A DNA stretch of 33,143 nucleotides from Chitinophagaceae bacterium UBA2789 (GTDB lineage: Bacteria > Bacteroidota > Bacteroidia > Chitinophagales > Chitinophagaceae): contig DEHX01000093.1 in the NCBI GenBank assembly GCA_002352145.1, positions 1,838 to 34,980 on the forward strand. Reading direction: 5' to 3'. Below are positions 16,127 through 22,690 of this stretch, piece after piece; positions within the stretch are counted from its first letter, which is position 1, and each line of letters opens with the position of its first letter. Under the pieces are notes generated by a model that made no database searches, was not told where the DNA came from, and saw nothing but the letters and a program-made list of their open reading frames with translations. Both the position numbers and the translations under genes were made by a program.

Positions 16127-17098
16127 ATGAGAAAGTTATTAATTGTTTTGTTAATGTCCCTGGGTTTGCTACATGCCTATGCAGAAGGAGAAATAGACGG
16201 GGAAACCTATTATCGTGTTACTAAGGTAAAGGATAGTGTCAATCTCTTTAACGGTAACCTGAGGCTTATAAATATTTATAAACAGCAAATTGCTGTTTTG
16301 TATGAAACAAGAAACCTGACTGAGCAACAAGTTAGAGCAGAACTAATCAAAAGAACCTATTTGCCATATCAAGAATTTTGGGAAGGCTATGTAGGTGATA
16401 GTACTGTTTATTATGAGCAGGTAATGAAGCCGCTGATTAAGGACAGCATACGCATAATGGCTAAAAAGGCGTTGACATTTTCATCTTTCAATATTGATAA
16501 CTTCTTTAATCTTACCGCATCAGTTTTGAATTGTTACAGTGGCAGAACACCTTCCGGCACATGGTTTATTGCCTTTGGTAGTGGCGTAACTGATATGGGC
16601 GGCTTTGGTAATGGGCGAATGGTACTTGATCTGACACATAGTAAAGCAGAAATTGGTTATGTGCAGATGATTCTGCCACATGAGATCAATCACCAGATTT
16701 ATGAAAATACAATTCTGCCCGATACGACTGCCCGGGGCTTATACCGGGTGATTAATGAAGGATTTGCCGTGTATATGAACCAGGTGGTATTTGGCGATAA
16801 GTATGAGCTGCATGAGTATTTACAGTATTCTGTCTCCGGACTTCAATATTGCCTGGATAATGAAAAAGCAATATTCAGCAAGCTAAAGCCATACCTTTTT
16901 ACCAATAACAGAGAGCATGCACTTGCATTGGCTGATCGGGGGCAAAAACCTTTTAAGGAGGGGCCCGGTGCCATTGGTTATTTCGTAGGTTTCAGGATAT
17001 GTGAAGCGTATGTAAAAAAACATGGAAAAGAAAGCTGGAAAGATATTTACTCATTATCTCCCCGGGAGGTTTTGCTTAAAAGCGGATACGGGGAATAA
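16127..17098 (+). CDS. Predicted secreted zinc metalloprotease (DUF2268-like)
   Basis: A 323-residue exported protein with a signal peptide MRKLLIVLLMSLGLLHAYAE. It has a gluzincin zinc site: H185-E186-I-N-H189 (ILPHEINHQIYE), and 22 residues later N-E211-G-F-A (RVINEGFAVYMNQ), which supplies the third ligand. This arrangement fits DUF2268-type peptidases. I chose ATG 16127 over the longer frame from 16058, because only this start gives a signal peptide and the longer one overlaps the GIN gene. An IR terminator follows at 17120. The substrate is unknown; a role in the envelope or periplasm is inferred from the context. Confidence 0.78.
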   Translation: MRKLLIVLLMSLGLLHAYAEGEIDGETYYRVTKVKDSVNLFNGNLRLINIYKQQIAVLYETRNLTEQQVRAELIKRTYLPYQEFWEGYVGDSTVYYEQVMKPLIKDSIRIMAKKALTFSSFNIDNFFNLTASVLNCYSGRTPSGTWFIAFGSGVTDMGGFGNGRMVLDLTHSKAEIGYVQMILPHEINHQIYENTILPDTTARGLYRVINEGFAVYMNQVVFGDKYELHEYLQYSVSGLQYCLDNEKAIFSKLKPYLFTNNREHALALADRGQKPFKEGPGAIGYFVGFRICEAYVKKHGKESWKDIYSLSPREVLLKSGYGE

Positions 17099-17119
17099 TA
17101 TAATAGCCGGGCCTGCCAG

Positions 17120-17150
17120 AAGATGTGGGAAATTTCTCACATCTTTTTTG
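17120..17150 (+). terminator. Terminator of the GIN-protease operon
   Basis: AAGATGTGGGAAA (17120-17132) pairs with TTTCTCACATCTT (17133-17145) with a single G-U, followed by TTTTTG. As at 9610, the stem holds TCACAT and a near-complete ATGTGA in reversed order. Confidence 0.88.
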
Positions 17151-17164
17151 TTTTTTAAACATTC

Positions 17165-17212
17165 TTCACACCAATATGTGATTGTCTGCCCTTTTCCTTT
17201 CTATGATCTTTG
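17165..17212 (+). promoter_or_regulatory. Operator/promoter of the 61-residue gene (site A)
   Basis: TTCACACCAATATGTGATTG (17165-17184), then 24 nt, then TTTG in GATCTTTG (17205-17212). The TTG at the end of the operator sits at the -33 position, with 20 nt to the -7 element. Confidence 0.7.
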
Positions 17213-17247
17213 CATCAACAAAAACCTTAAACCATTAAACTTATTTT

Positions 17248-17433
17248 ATGAAAGGAAAATACATCACCCGGAATATTCAACTGGCCTGCCTCGCCACTGA
17301 AAAACCGAAACAGGAAACTGATCCAAAAATGGTAATCGATGCTGATTGTGTCGAGGTATCGAACAAATGTGAAGGTGATAATGATACTGTTGTGAATACC
17401 TGGCTTGTATTTGGCGGTTCTGATGCTTCTTAA
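17248..17433 (+). CDS. 61-residue protein of unknown function
   Basis: I do not recognise this protein. It is hydrophilic and acidic towards the end (NKCEGDNDTVVNTW), has cysteines at residues 14, 34 and 41, and lacks a signal peptide or membrane helix. The case for a real gene is its promoter: operator site A and a -7 element at 17205-17212 put the transcript start about 30 nt before the ATG, in an A-rich leader (AAACTTATTTTATG). A terminator could be the hairpin at 17548. Three cysteines and a Gly-Ser tail (FGGSDAS) recall small peptide precursors, but no modifying enzyme is nearby. Confidence 0.6.
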   Translation: MKGKYITRNIQLACLATEKPKQETDPKMVIDADCVEVSNKCEGDNDTVVNTWLVFGGSDAS

Positions 17434-17446
17434 AAAAGAATCATTA

Positions 17447-17493
17447 TTCACATGTTTATGTGATTGGAAAAAATATTTCGTATCAGACATTTG
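17447..17493 (+). promoter_or_regulatory. Operator/promoter with no coding gene behind it (site B)
   Basis: TTCACATGTTTATGTGATTG (17447-17466) holds a perfect 16-bp palindrome (17448-17463). After 23 nt comes TTTG in GACATTTG (17486-17493). No reading frame of more than 7 codons follows before the terminator at 17548-17571. Confidence 0.65.
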
Positions 17494-17499
17494 TAATAG

Positions 17500-17581
17500 A
17501 AGAATCTCTTATTGAATCAAAAATCTCCTACATAAGCAATCATTAGCGGCCTTCTTTTTCTAAAGAGGGCCTTTCTTTTTT
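17500..17581 (+). ncRNA. Candidate small RNA of about 80 nt under operator B
   Basis: The segment is bounded by a promoter with a perfect operator (17447-17493) and a rho-independent terminator (17548-17571). It has no ATG. The start is estimated as 7 nt after the -7 element. It could instead be only the 3' part of the 61-residue gene's mRNA. Confidence 0.4.
17548..17581 (+). terminator. Rho-independent terminator
   Basis: GGCCTTCTTT (17548-17557) pairs with AAAGAGGGCC (17562-17571) with one G-U and a TTCT loop, then TTTCTTTTTT. Operator E begins in its T-tail. Confidence 0.88.
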
Positions 17582-17627
17582 CACATCTTCATGCGGTTGG
17601 TTCAGGTTACAGCATCAATGATATTTG
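17580..17627 (+). promoter_or_regulatory. Operator/promoter of the beta-barrel gene (site E)
   Basis: TTCACATCTTCATGCGGTTG (17580-17599), then 24 nt, then TTTG in GATATTTG (17620-17627). The second arm (ATGCGG) is degenerate. Confidence 0.65.
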
Positions 17628-17658
17628 CTTGTATTATTTAATCTATAAAAGTATAGTC

Positions 17659-18339
17659 ATGAAAAAAGGAATTGTTTTATGCCTGGCATTGGCAGGTGTT
17701 ATGGTTAGCCATGCACAAATCAGAGTTGGACTTTATGGAAGCGCTTCACTTAGTAAATCATCTTTCACAAAAGAAGAGGGGGTGGTTACTACAACCAAAC
17801 CAGTGTATGCTCCTGCAGCAGGTTTGATCCTGGACATCCCGCTTTCGTCTGAGTTTAGTATAAGACCATCTTTAGGTTTTATCCGGAAAGGAATTAAAGC
17901 GAAAGCTACAGCCAGTGAAATGGGAATAATTAGCTCTATTAAAAGCGATGTGAAGATGAATTATGCTGAATTGCCCGTATTGTTTACTTATAAAAAACAG
18001 CTGGGCAGTACTACATTTCTCATCGGCGCCGGTCCATCAGCGGGAGTTGGACTTGGTGGTAAAGTGAAAACGGAAAGTTTTATTGAAGGTATTCCTGAGC
18101 CTATTTTTTCATACGAAGTGAATCCTTTTAAAAAATCCGATCATATTGAACAACCCTTTAAGCGTTTTGAGTTTAGCGGAGCAGGAATGCTAGGTGTTGA
18201 ATTGAAAAATGGCCTTTTCTTTTCTGCCAATTACCTGCATGGGTTTAGTAATATCAGCGGGGATGCACCCGACTATAAGTTTCGTAACAGAACTGTATCA
18301 GTAAGTGTTGGATACTTTTTCGGGGCTAAGAAGGGATAA
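17659..18339 (+). CDS. Outer-membrane beta-barrel protein (PorT-like/OMP_b-brl family)
   Basis: A 226-residue outer-membrane protein. The signal peptide is MKKGIVLCLALAGVMVSHAQ, followed by alternating amphipathic strands (IRVGLYGSASLS, SIRPSLGFIRKGIK, MNYAELPVLFTYKKQ, FLIGAGPSAGVGLGG) and a C-terminal strand RTVSVSVGYFFG. The pattern GFIRKGIKAK...YAELPVLFTY is typical of small barrels in Bacteroidota. I chose ATG 17659; the upstream TTG frame at 17629 would begin at the promoter. The GIN lipoprotein follows after 39 nt without a promoter or terminator between them, so they form one operon under operator E. Confidence 0.88.
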   Translation: MKKGIVLCLALAGVMVSHAQIRVGLYGSASLSKSSFTKEEGVVTTTKPVYAPAAGLILDIPLSSEFSIRPSLGFIRKGIKAKATASEMGIISSIKSDVKMNYAELPVLFTYKKQLGSTTFLIGAGPSAGVGLGGKVKTESFIEGIPEPIFSYEVNPFKKSDHIEQPFKRFEFSGAGMLGVELKNGLFFSANYLHGFSNISGDAPDYKFRNRTVSVSVGYFFGAKKG

Positions 18340-18378
18340 TTCTTCTTTCAGCAATCTTTAATCATTAAATTTTTTCAA

Positions 18379-19086
18379 ATGAAAGTAATATCAAAAGTAT
18401 TTTTCGGCTTGGTTGCAGGCCTCTTCTTGTTCACTGCCTGCTCAAAAGAGCCCAGTAATCCTATTGAGCGAAGCTATTCAAATATTGATTTCAAAAAAAT
18501 CGATGCCGGCGATCAGCATCGGCTTACTATAACAAAGGGTACTGGCTTTTCGATAATAGCCCGGGGTGAAGAAAGAGACGTTAATGATCTCGTTATCCGG
18601 GTTATTGATTCTTCTTTAAAGATTGAATATAACCGGTATAAATCAAACCGGAAAAGAGTTTATTTTACCATAACACTGCCTTCCCTGGAAGGATTAGTAT
18701 TATCTGGTCAGTCAGAGGCCACTGTTTCTGGATTTTCAGAAACAGATCTGGTAAATCTTGTTGTTTCAGGACAGAGTGCTTGCTGGATTAATATGAATGC
18801 ACCCAAATTTAAGTTGCTCGCAAGTGGCCAGTCTAAAATTGAATTCCAGGGTGGAGTTGCTACGGGTTTTGAAGGGGAAGCAAGTGGCCAATCTGAAATT
18901 CTGGCATATGGACTATCACCAGTCGTTTTTGCTGAGGTAACAGCTACGGGACAGTCCACTATTAAAGTAAGAGTGGGTAATAGTTTAAAAGCAAATGCCT
19001 CTGGTCAAAGCCGTATTTATTACCGGGGAGACCCTTTGATTACACAAATTGTTTCAACAGGCGATTCAAGAATAATCAAAGAATAG
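18379..19086 (+). CDS. GIN-domain (DUF2807) lipoprotein with SGQS repeats
   Basis: A 235-residue surface or periplasmic lipoprotein. The signal (MKVISKVFFGLVAGLFLFTAC) ends in lipobox FTAC with C21. The body is a beta-solenoid of the DUF2807/GIN type. The tetrapeptide SGQS or TGQS recurs six times (LSGQSEATV, VSGQSACWI, ASGQSKIEF, ASGQSEILA, ATGQSTIKV, ASGQSRIYY) and ends with STGDSRIIKE; each copy marks a turn between strands. It is the second gene of the barrel-protein operon and ends at a strong terminator. The role may be surface adhesion or scaffolding; this is inference. Confidence 0.88.
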   Translation: MKVISKVFFGLVAGLFLFTACSKEPSNPIERSYSNIDFKKIDAGDQHRLTITKGTGFSIIARGEERDVNDLVIRVIDSSLKIEYNRYKSNRKRVYFTITLPSLEGLVLSGQSEATVSGFSETDLVNLVVSGQSACWINMNAPKFKLLASGQSKIEFQGGVATGFEGEASGQSEILAYGLSPVVFAEVTATGQSTIKVRVGNSLKANASGQSRIYYRGDPLITQIVSTGDSRIIKE

Positions 19087-19104
19087 ACTTTTACCGATTG
19101 ACAA

Positions 19105-19144
19105 AGGAAAACATCTTGTACACACAAGGTGTTTTCCTAATTTT
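19105..19144 (+). terminator. Terminator of the barrel-GIN operon
   Basis: AGGAAAACATCTTGT (19105-19119), loop ACAC, ACAAGGTGTTTTCCT (19124-19138) with one G-U, followed by AATTTT. It closes the accessory block. Confidence 0.88.
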
Positions 19145-19150
19145 AATATC

Positions 19151-19951
19151 ATGAGCAATTTCGATCAGTATTTTAATGCCAACAAAGAGCTTTGGAACCA
19201 GCGGACCATCGTTCATAGAGATTCGGAGTTTTACAATCTCGCAGGGTTTAAGAAAGGCGAAACTGTTTTGACTCCCATTGAGCTTGCCGAGGTTGGAGAT
19301 GTAAATGGTAAAAAACTATTGCATTTGCAATGCCATTTTGGTATGGACAGTCTCGACTGGGCCAGACGGGGTGCCCATGTAACAGGAGTTGACCTGTCGG
19401 ATATTGCAATCAAAGAAGCAAGGTCACTGAACATGGAACTTGGCCTGAGTGCTGAGTTTGTTTGTTGTAATGTGCTGGATACAGCTGATTACATAAAGCA
19501 AGAATTTGATATCGTATTTACTTCCTATGGCACCATCGGCTGGTTACCAGATCTTAAACCATGGGCCAATATGATAAGCCGGATGTTGAAACCGGGAGGT
19601 TTTTTTTATATCGCCGAGTTTCACCCGGTGATATGGATGTTTGATGATGATTTTACACACATCCAGTATGCTTACGAAAACAGGGAAGTAATTGTAACAG
19701 AAAGCAAGGAAACCTATACTGACCGGAATGCGGATATCAGGGGTAAAGAGTATAGCTGGAACCATAGTATAAGTGAAGTACTAAATGCGCTGATAGGCGC
19801 CGGGTTAACAATTGCATCATTCAACGAATTCATGTACTCCCCATATCCCTGTTTTCAACAGGTGGTAGAAATTGAAATGGGAAAATGGCATATAAAAGGA
19901 ATGGAAGGAAAGCTACCGATGGTTTATACTATCAGGGCTGTAAAGCAATAA
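19151..19951 (+). CDS. Class I SAM-dependent methyltransferase
   Basis: A 266-residue cytoplasmic protein. The SAM-binding motif I is KLLHLQCHFGMDSLDWARRG, then VTGVDLSDIAIKEAR with the acidic residue after strand 2, FVCCNVLD (motif II) and DIVFTSYGTIGWLPD (motif III), then MLKPGGFFYIAEFHP. The Gln-Cys-His before the glycine loop is seen in a subgroup of small-molecule methyltransferases. The substrate cannot be told. The start follows closely on the terminator at 19138, and no clear promoter is seen. Confidence 0.88.
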   Translation: MSNFDQYFNANKELWNQRTIVHRDSEFYNLAGFKKGETVLTPIELAEVGDVNGKKLLHLQCHFGMDSLDWARRGAHVTGVDLSDIAIKEARSLNMELGLSAEFVCCNVLDTADYIKQEFDIVFTSYGTIGWLPDLKPWANMISRMLKPGGFFYIAEFHPVIWMFDDDFTHIQYAYENREVIVTESKETYTDRNADIRGKEYSWNHSISEVLNALIGAGLTIASFNEFMYSPYPCFQQVVEIEMGKWHIKGMEGKLPMVYTIRAVKQ

Positions 19952-19961
19952 GCAAAAGCCC

Positions 19962-19969
19962 TATCTTCG
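19962..19969 (+). promoter_or_regulatory. Probable -7 element of pyrH
   Basis: TATCTTCG, one base from TAnnTTTG, lies 19 nt before the pyrH ATG, directly after the methyltransferase stop. Confidence 0.5.
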
Positions 19970-19988
19970 CAGCGAAAAATCCTGCTCC

Positions 19989-20702
19989 ATGCTGCCTAAA
20001 TACAAACGAATTCTTCTCAAACTTTCCGGTGAAGCTTTAATGGGTGATAAAAGCTTTGGCTTTGATACCGATGTCATTGCCCAGTATGCACAAGACATTA
20101 AGTCTATTACCGAATTGGGTGTACAGGTAGCAGTAGTAATCGGAGGCGGAAATATCTACCGGGGAATGAACGAAGCTGAAACAGGTATAGAAAGGGCTCA
20201 TGGAGATTATATGGGTATGCTGGCGACTGTAATCAATGGAATGGCTGTGCAGGCAGGTTTGGAAAAAGTGGGTGTATATACCCGGCTTCAGAGTGCTATA
20301 AAAATGGAGCAGATAGCCGAGCCTTATATACGTCGTCGGGCCATTCGCCACCTGGAAAAAGGTCGGGTAGTGATTTTTGGTGCAGGAACAGGTAATCCTT
20401 ATTTTACTACAGATACAGCAGGTTCTCTTCGTGCCATTGAAATCAACGCCGATGTTATTTTGAAAGGTACAAGGGTAGATGGCATTTATACTGCCGATCC
20501 TGAAAAAGATCCTTCCGCAACCAAATTCAATGTCATTACCTTCCAGGAATGCCTGACCAATAATCTTCGGGTAATGGATATGACTGCTTTTACGCTTTGT
20601 ATGGAAAACAATCTTCCCATCATTGTTTTTGATATGAATAAAGAAGGAAACCTTCGCCGGGTTGTTACTGGCGAAAAGGTAGGTACTCTTGTAAGGGGGT
20701 AA
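19989..20702 (+). CDS. pyrH: UMP kinase
   Basis: Converts UMP to UDP in pyrimidine nucleotide synthesis. A 237-residue protein of the amino-acid kinase fold, the normal length (E. coli 241). Typical parts are YKRILLKLSGEALMG at the N-terminus, VVIGGGNIYRG near residue 51, the RA..DYMGMLATVINGMA segment, ATGNP-like FGAGTGNPYFTTDTA, and GTRVDGIYTADPEKDP. The usual neighbour frr is not found here. Confidence 0.98.
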   Translation: MLPKYKRILLKLSGEALMGDKSFGFDTDVIAQYAQDIKSITELGVQVAVVIGGGNIYRGMNEAETGIERAHGDYMGMLATVINGMAVQAGLEKVGVYTRLQSAIKMEQIAEPYIRRRAIRHLEKGRVVIFGAGTGNPYFTTDTAGSLRAIEINADVILKGTRVDGIYTADPEKDPSATKFNVITFQECLTNNLRVMDMTAFTLCMENNLPIIVFDMNKEGNLRRVVTGEKVGTLVRG

Positions 20703-20780
20703 ATACTAAGTGTTTCTACTATTTTTCTTTTTGCAGTAACTACTATCTTGCGTACTTATTCTTAAGCACACCTGTGAAAA

Positions 20781-20814
20781 ACTATTACCGGCTATTAGCC
20801 GAATATTTAATAGT
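20781..20814 (+). promoter_or_regulatory. Hairpin between pyrH and the coiled-coil gene
   Basis: An outer stem ACTATTA (20781-20787) with TAATAGT (20808-20814) encloses CGGCT-ATT-AGCCG (20789-20801). There is no T-run behind it, so it is either a leader structure of the next gene or a weak pyrH terminator. Confidence 0.35.
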
Positions 20815-20838
20815 TTCCTAATCCTTATGAAATAGTTT

Positions 20839-21861
20839 ATGGACGGTCAGCTTTCACTTTCCATCATTGAGATCATAGTACTCATGCTCGGGGCTATTAT
20901 TCTGGGCATAACCATCCATTTTTTTATTACCAGCCGAAAATCATTGAAAGACTCCATGGCAGATGCTGCCGGCAGTAAGCTTAGCCGGGAACTTGACGAT
21001 TGGAAGAGGCGTTTTTTTAATGAAGTGGAATTAAAGGATAAGCAAATTGAGAATCTTCAAAAGTTGGTGGCTGATGCAGAGGAGAATAGTAACATCTTCT
21101 CCATTGAGGCAGAAGAGGTTCGCAAGCAAAACAAAAAACTGCAACAGGAAATAGAGCTATTGAAAAACCAGGTACCCCAGTCTTCCGGGGAAAAACCAGG
21201 TTACATGGAGCAGTTAAAGCTGGCTCAAAACAGTTTGCTGGAACATAATGAAAAAATTAATCAGCTTTTGGAGCAAATAGATATTGTTAAAGAAACGGAG
21301 GCAAAACAACAGGAAGTATTAAAGTACAATGAAGAGCTGAACGAAGAAATAGAGTTACTGAAACATAAGCTGGCACAGAAGGAGAATGAAATCAATGCAA
21401 TCCGTCAGAAAGAAAACCTGACCAGCGAAATGAATTCCATGCTTGACAGTGCCTATAGCGAGTTTGGGGTGTTGCAGGAGAAAATGCAGAAACTGGAGGC
21501 GCAGGTGGCGGTTTCAAAAAAAATCAACCTGGAGTACGAAGATTTAAAAGAAGGATACTATCGTATAAGCCAGGATTATGAAGAGCAAAAGCATAAATAC
21601 AATCACCTGGTTTCGGAGAACAGGCAATTGCAGGCTGATCTGGCGGAAACAGAAGATAAACTGAAAGAGGCCAATTTTCAACGTCAGCAATTACAAAAAA
21701 GAGTTACTTACCTGGAAGAGCTGAACAGTGATATGCAGGTAGTAGCAGATGCCAATAAGCGGCTGGAAGGACAGTTGAAACGTATCGGCGAACTCGAAAG
21801 TATGCTTAATGTACTGGCTGAAGAACGAGATCAATTAGCAAAGAAGCAATATAATGCCTGA
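20839..21861 (+). CDS. Membrane-anchored coiled-coil protein of unknown function
   Basis: A 340-residue protein with one N-terminal membrane helix (IIEIIVLMLGAIILGITIHFFI, residues 9-30) and then nearly continuous heptad coiled coil to the end (RELDDWKRRFFNEVELKDKQ through RIGELESMLNVLAEERDQLA). The coil has a short Pro/Gly break near residue 113 (QVPQSSGEKPG). It would stand in the cytoplasm as a long rod or homodimer. I see no enzymatic domain. Such proteins often act in cell-shape or division scaffolds, which is a guess. It ends in a bidirectional terminator. Confidence 0.8.
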   Translation: MDGQLSLSIIEIIVLMLGAIILGITIHFFITSRKSLKDSMADAAGSKLSRELDDWKRRFFNEVELKDKQIENLQKLVADAEENSNIFSIEAEEVRKQNKKLQQEIELLKNQVPQSSGEKPGYMEQLKLAQNSLLEHNEKINQLLEQIDIVKETEAKQQEVLKYNEELNEEIELLKHKLAQKENEINAIRQKENLTSEMNSMLDSAYSEFGVLQEKMQKLEAQVAVSKKINLEYEDLKEGYYRISQDYEEQKHKYNHLVSENRQLQADLAETEDKLKEANFQRQQLQKRVTYLEELNSDMQVVADANKRLEGQLKRIGELESMLNVLAEERDQLAKKQYNA

Positions 21862-21884
21862 TCTGGTTGGGATAAGACGCATAT

Positions 21885-21917
21885 AAAAAAGGTGTTTGAA
21901 AATCAAACACCTTTTTT
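21885..21917. terminator. Bidirectional terminator
   Basis: AAAAAAGGTGTTTGA (21885-21899) pairs with TCAAACACCTTTTTT (21903-21917) around a 3-nt loop. It serves the coiled-coil gene and the convergent bTHX gene. Confidence 0.92.
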
Positions 21918-21924
21918 TAATTCA

Positions 21925-22038
21925 TTAAGCTTTTTTAGCAGCTTTCTTCTTTACTGCAGCCTTTTTGGCGGGTCTGCTTTTTCCGAATGAGCCCTTAAAG
22001 CGTTTTCCTTTAGCAGTTTTTTTATCTCCTCTTCCCAT
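21925..22038 (-). CDS. 30S ribosomal protein bTHX
   Basis: A 37-residue, very basic protein. MGRGDKKTAKGKRFKGSFGK continues as SRPAKKAAVKKKAAKKA. The N-terminal 23 residues match the pattern of the Thermus THX peptide (MGKGD..T..GK...G.YGK.RP), which stabilises the head of the small subunit; the Lys/Ala-rich tail is an extension. The start is ATG 22038, in an A-rich leader, and the stop is right behind the bidirectional terminator. Confidence 0.88.
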   Translation of the reverse strand: MGRGDKKTAKGKRFKGSFGKSRPAKKAAVKKKAAKKA

Positions 22039-22083
22039 GATTATTTTTTTATGTTTAAGTGTAAAGATACAGGATTAAAAAAA

Positions 22084-22108
22084 CTCCTTCCCATATGGGG
22101 GAACGGAG
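22084..22108 (-). terminator. Terminator of the HU gene
   Basis: On the minus strand CTCC (22108-22105) and GGAG (22087-22084) enclose TTCCC/GGGAA around ATAT, with small bulges, then TTTTTTT. It lies between HU and bTHX. Confidence 0.75.
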
Positions 22109-22133
22109 CTTTTTAATACATTGATTAAGGCAA

Positions 22134-22403
22134 CTAGAGTTTAGCAGCTAATTCTTTACCAGCTTTGAACCGGGCTACTTTTCTGGCCTTGATTTTAATT
22201 ACTTCACCAGTTTGGGGGTTACGACCATTACGGGCAGCTCTTTTTGATACGGAGAAAGTTCCAAAACCAACCAGCGTCACTTTACCGCCACCTTTCAGTG
22301 TTTTTGTAACTGCTTCAATAAAAGAATCGAGGGCGGCGTTTGCTTGTGTTTTGGTAATACCTGCATCGTCAGAAACTTTTGCAATTAATTCAGCTTTGTT
22401 CAT
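22134..22403 (-). CDS. hup: DNA-binding protein HU
   Basis: An 89-residue histone-like protein of the HU/IHF family. It shows MNKAELIAKVSDDAGITKTQ, the helix SFIEAVTKTLKGGGKVTLVGFGTF, and the beta-arm segment AARNGRNPQTGEVIKIKA with the conserved RNP that intercalates in DNA. The ending RKVARFKAGKELAAKL is usual. It bends DNA as a homodimer and helps compact the nucleoid. The length is typical. It has its own strong promoter. Confidence 0.97.
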   Translation of the reverse strand: MNKAELIAKVSDDAGITKTQANAALDSFIEAVTKTLKGGGKVTLVGFGTFSVSKRAARNGRNPQTGEVIKIKARKVARFKAGKELAAKL

Positions 22404-22438
22404 GATTATTGTATTTTTTTGCGGTTTAGTAACGCCGG

Positions 22439-22469
22439 CAAATTTAGCCGCTTTTTTATTCCTGCAAAA
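22439..22469 (-). promoter_or_regulatory. Promoter of the HU gene
   Basis: On the minus strand TTTTG (22469-22465), 18 nt, then the perfect -7 element TAAATTTG (22446-22439). The leader would be about 28 nt. The remainder of the gap up to 22690 shows no gene. Confidence 0.75.
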
Positions 22470-22690
22470 TAATTTTACCCGGTTCCGGCTTTGTTCTTAT
22501 GCTTCAGAATCCGCATGGGACAAGGATTTCAGCAGAATACTTGATTTCAGTATTCAAATTGGGGGTAAATAATAAATGGTACCGATAACTGCCCCTGACT
22601 TTCAGTAAGATATATCCGTGAGTAATACAATTATTTAGAACGGGAACACAGTTTACCTGTATCATTTACCGGCTGATTATTTTTTCACAC

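Noticed and set aside
17248..17433. Lanthipeptide or other RiPP precursor
   Set aside because: It has Cys and Ser/Thr and a Gly-containing stretch, but no cyclase, dehydratase, protease or export gene is near. The function is left open.
20763..20779. CACACCTGTGA as a further operator copy
   Set aside because: The spacer between the half-sites is one base, not four, and it is not behind a promoter of the block.
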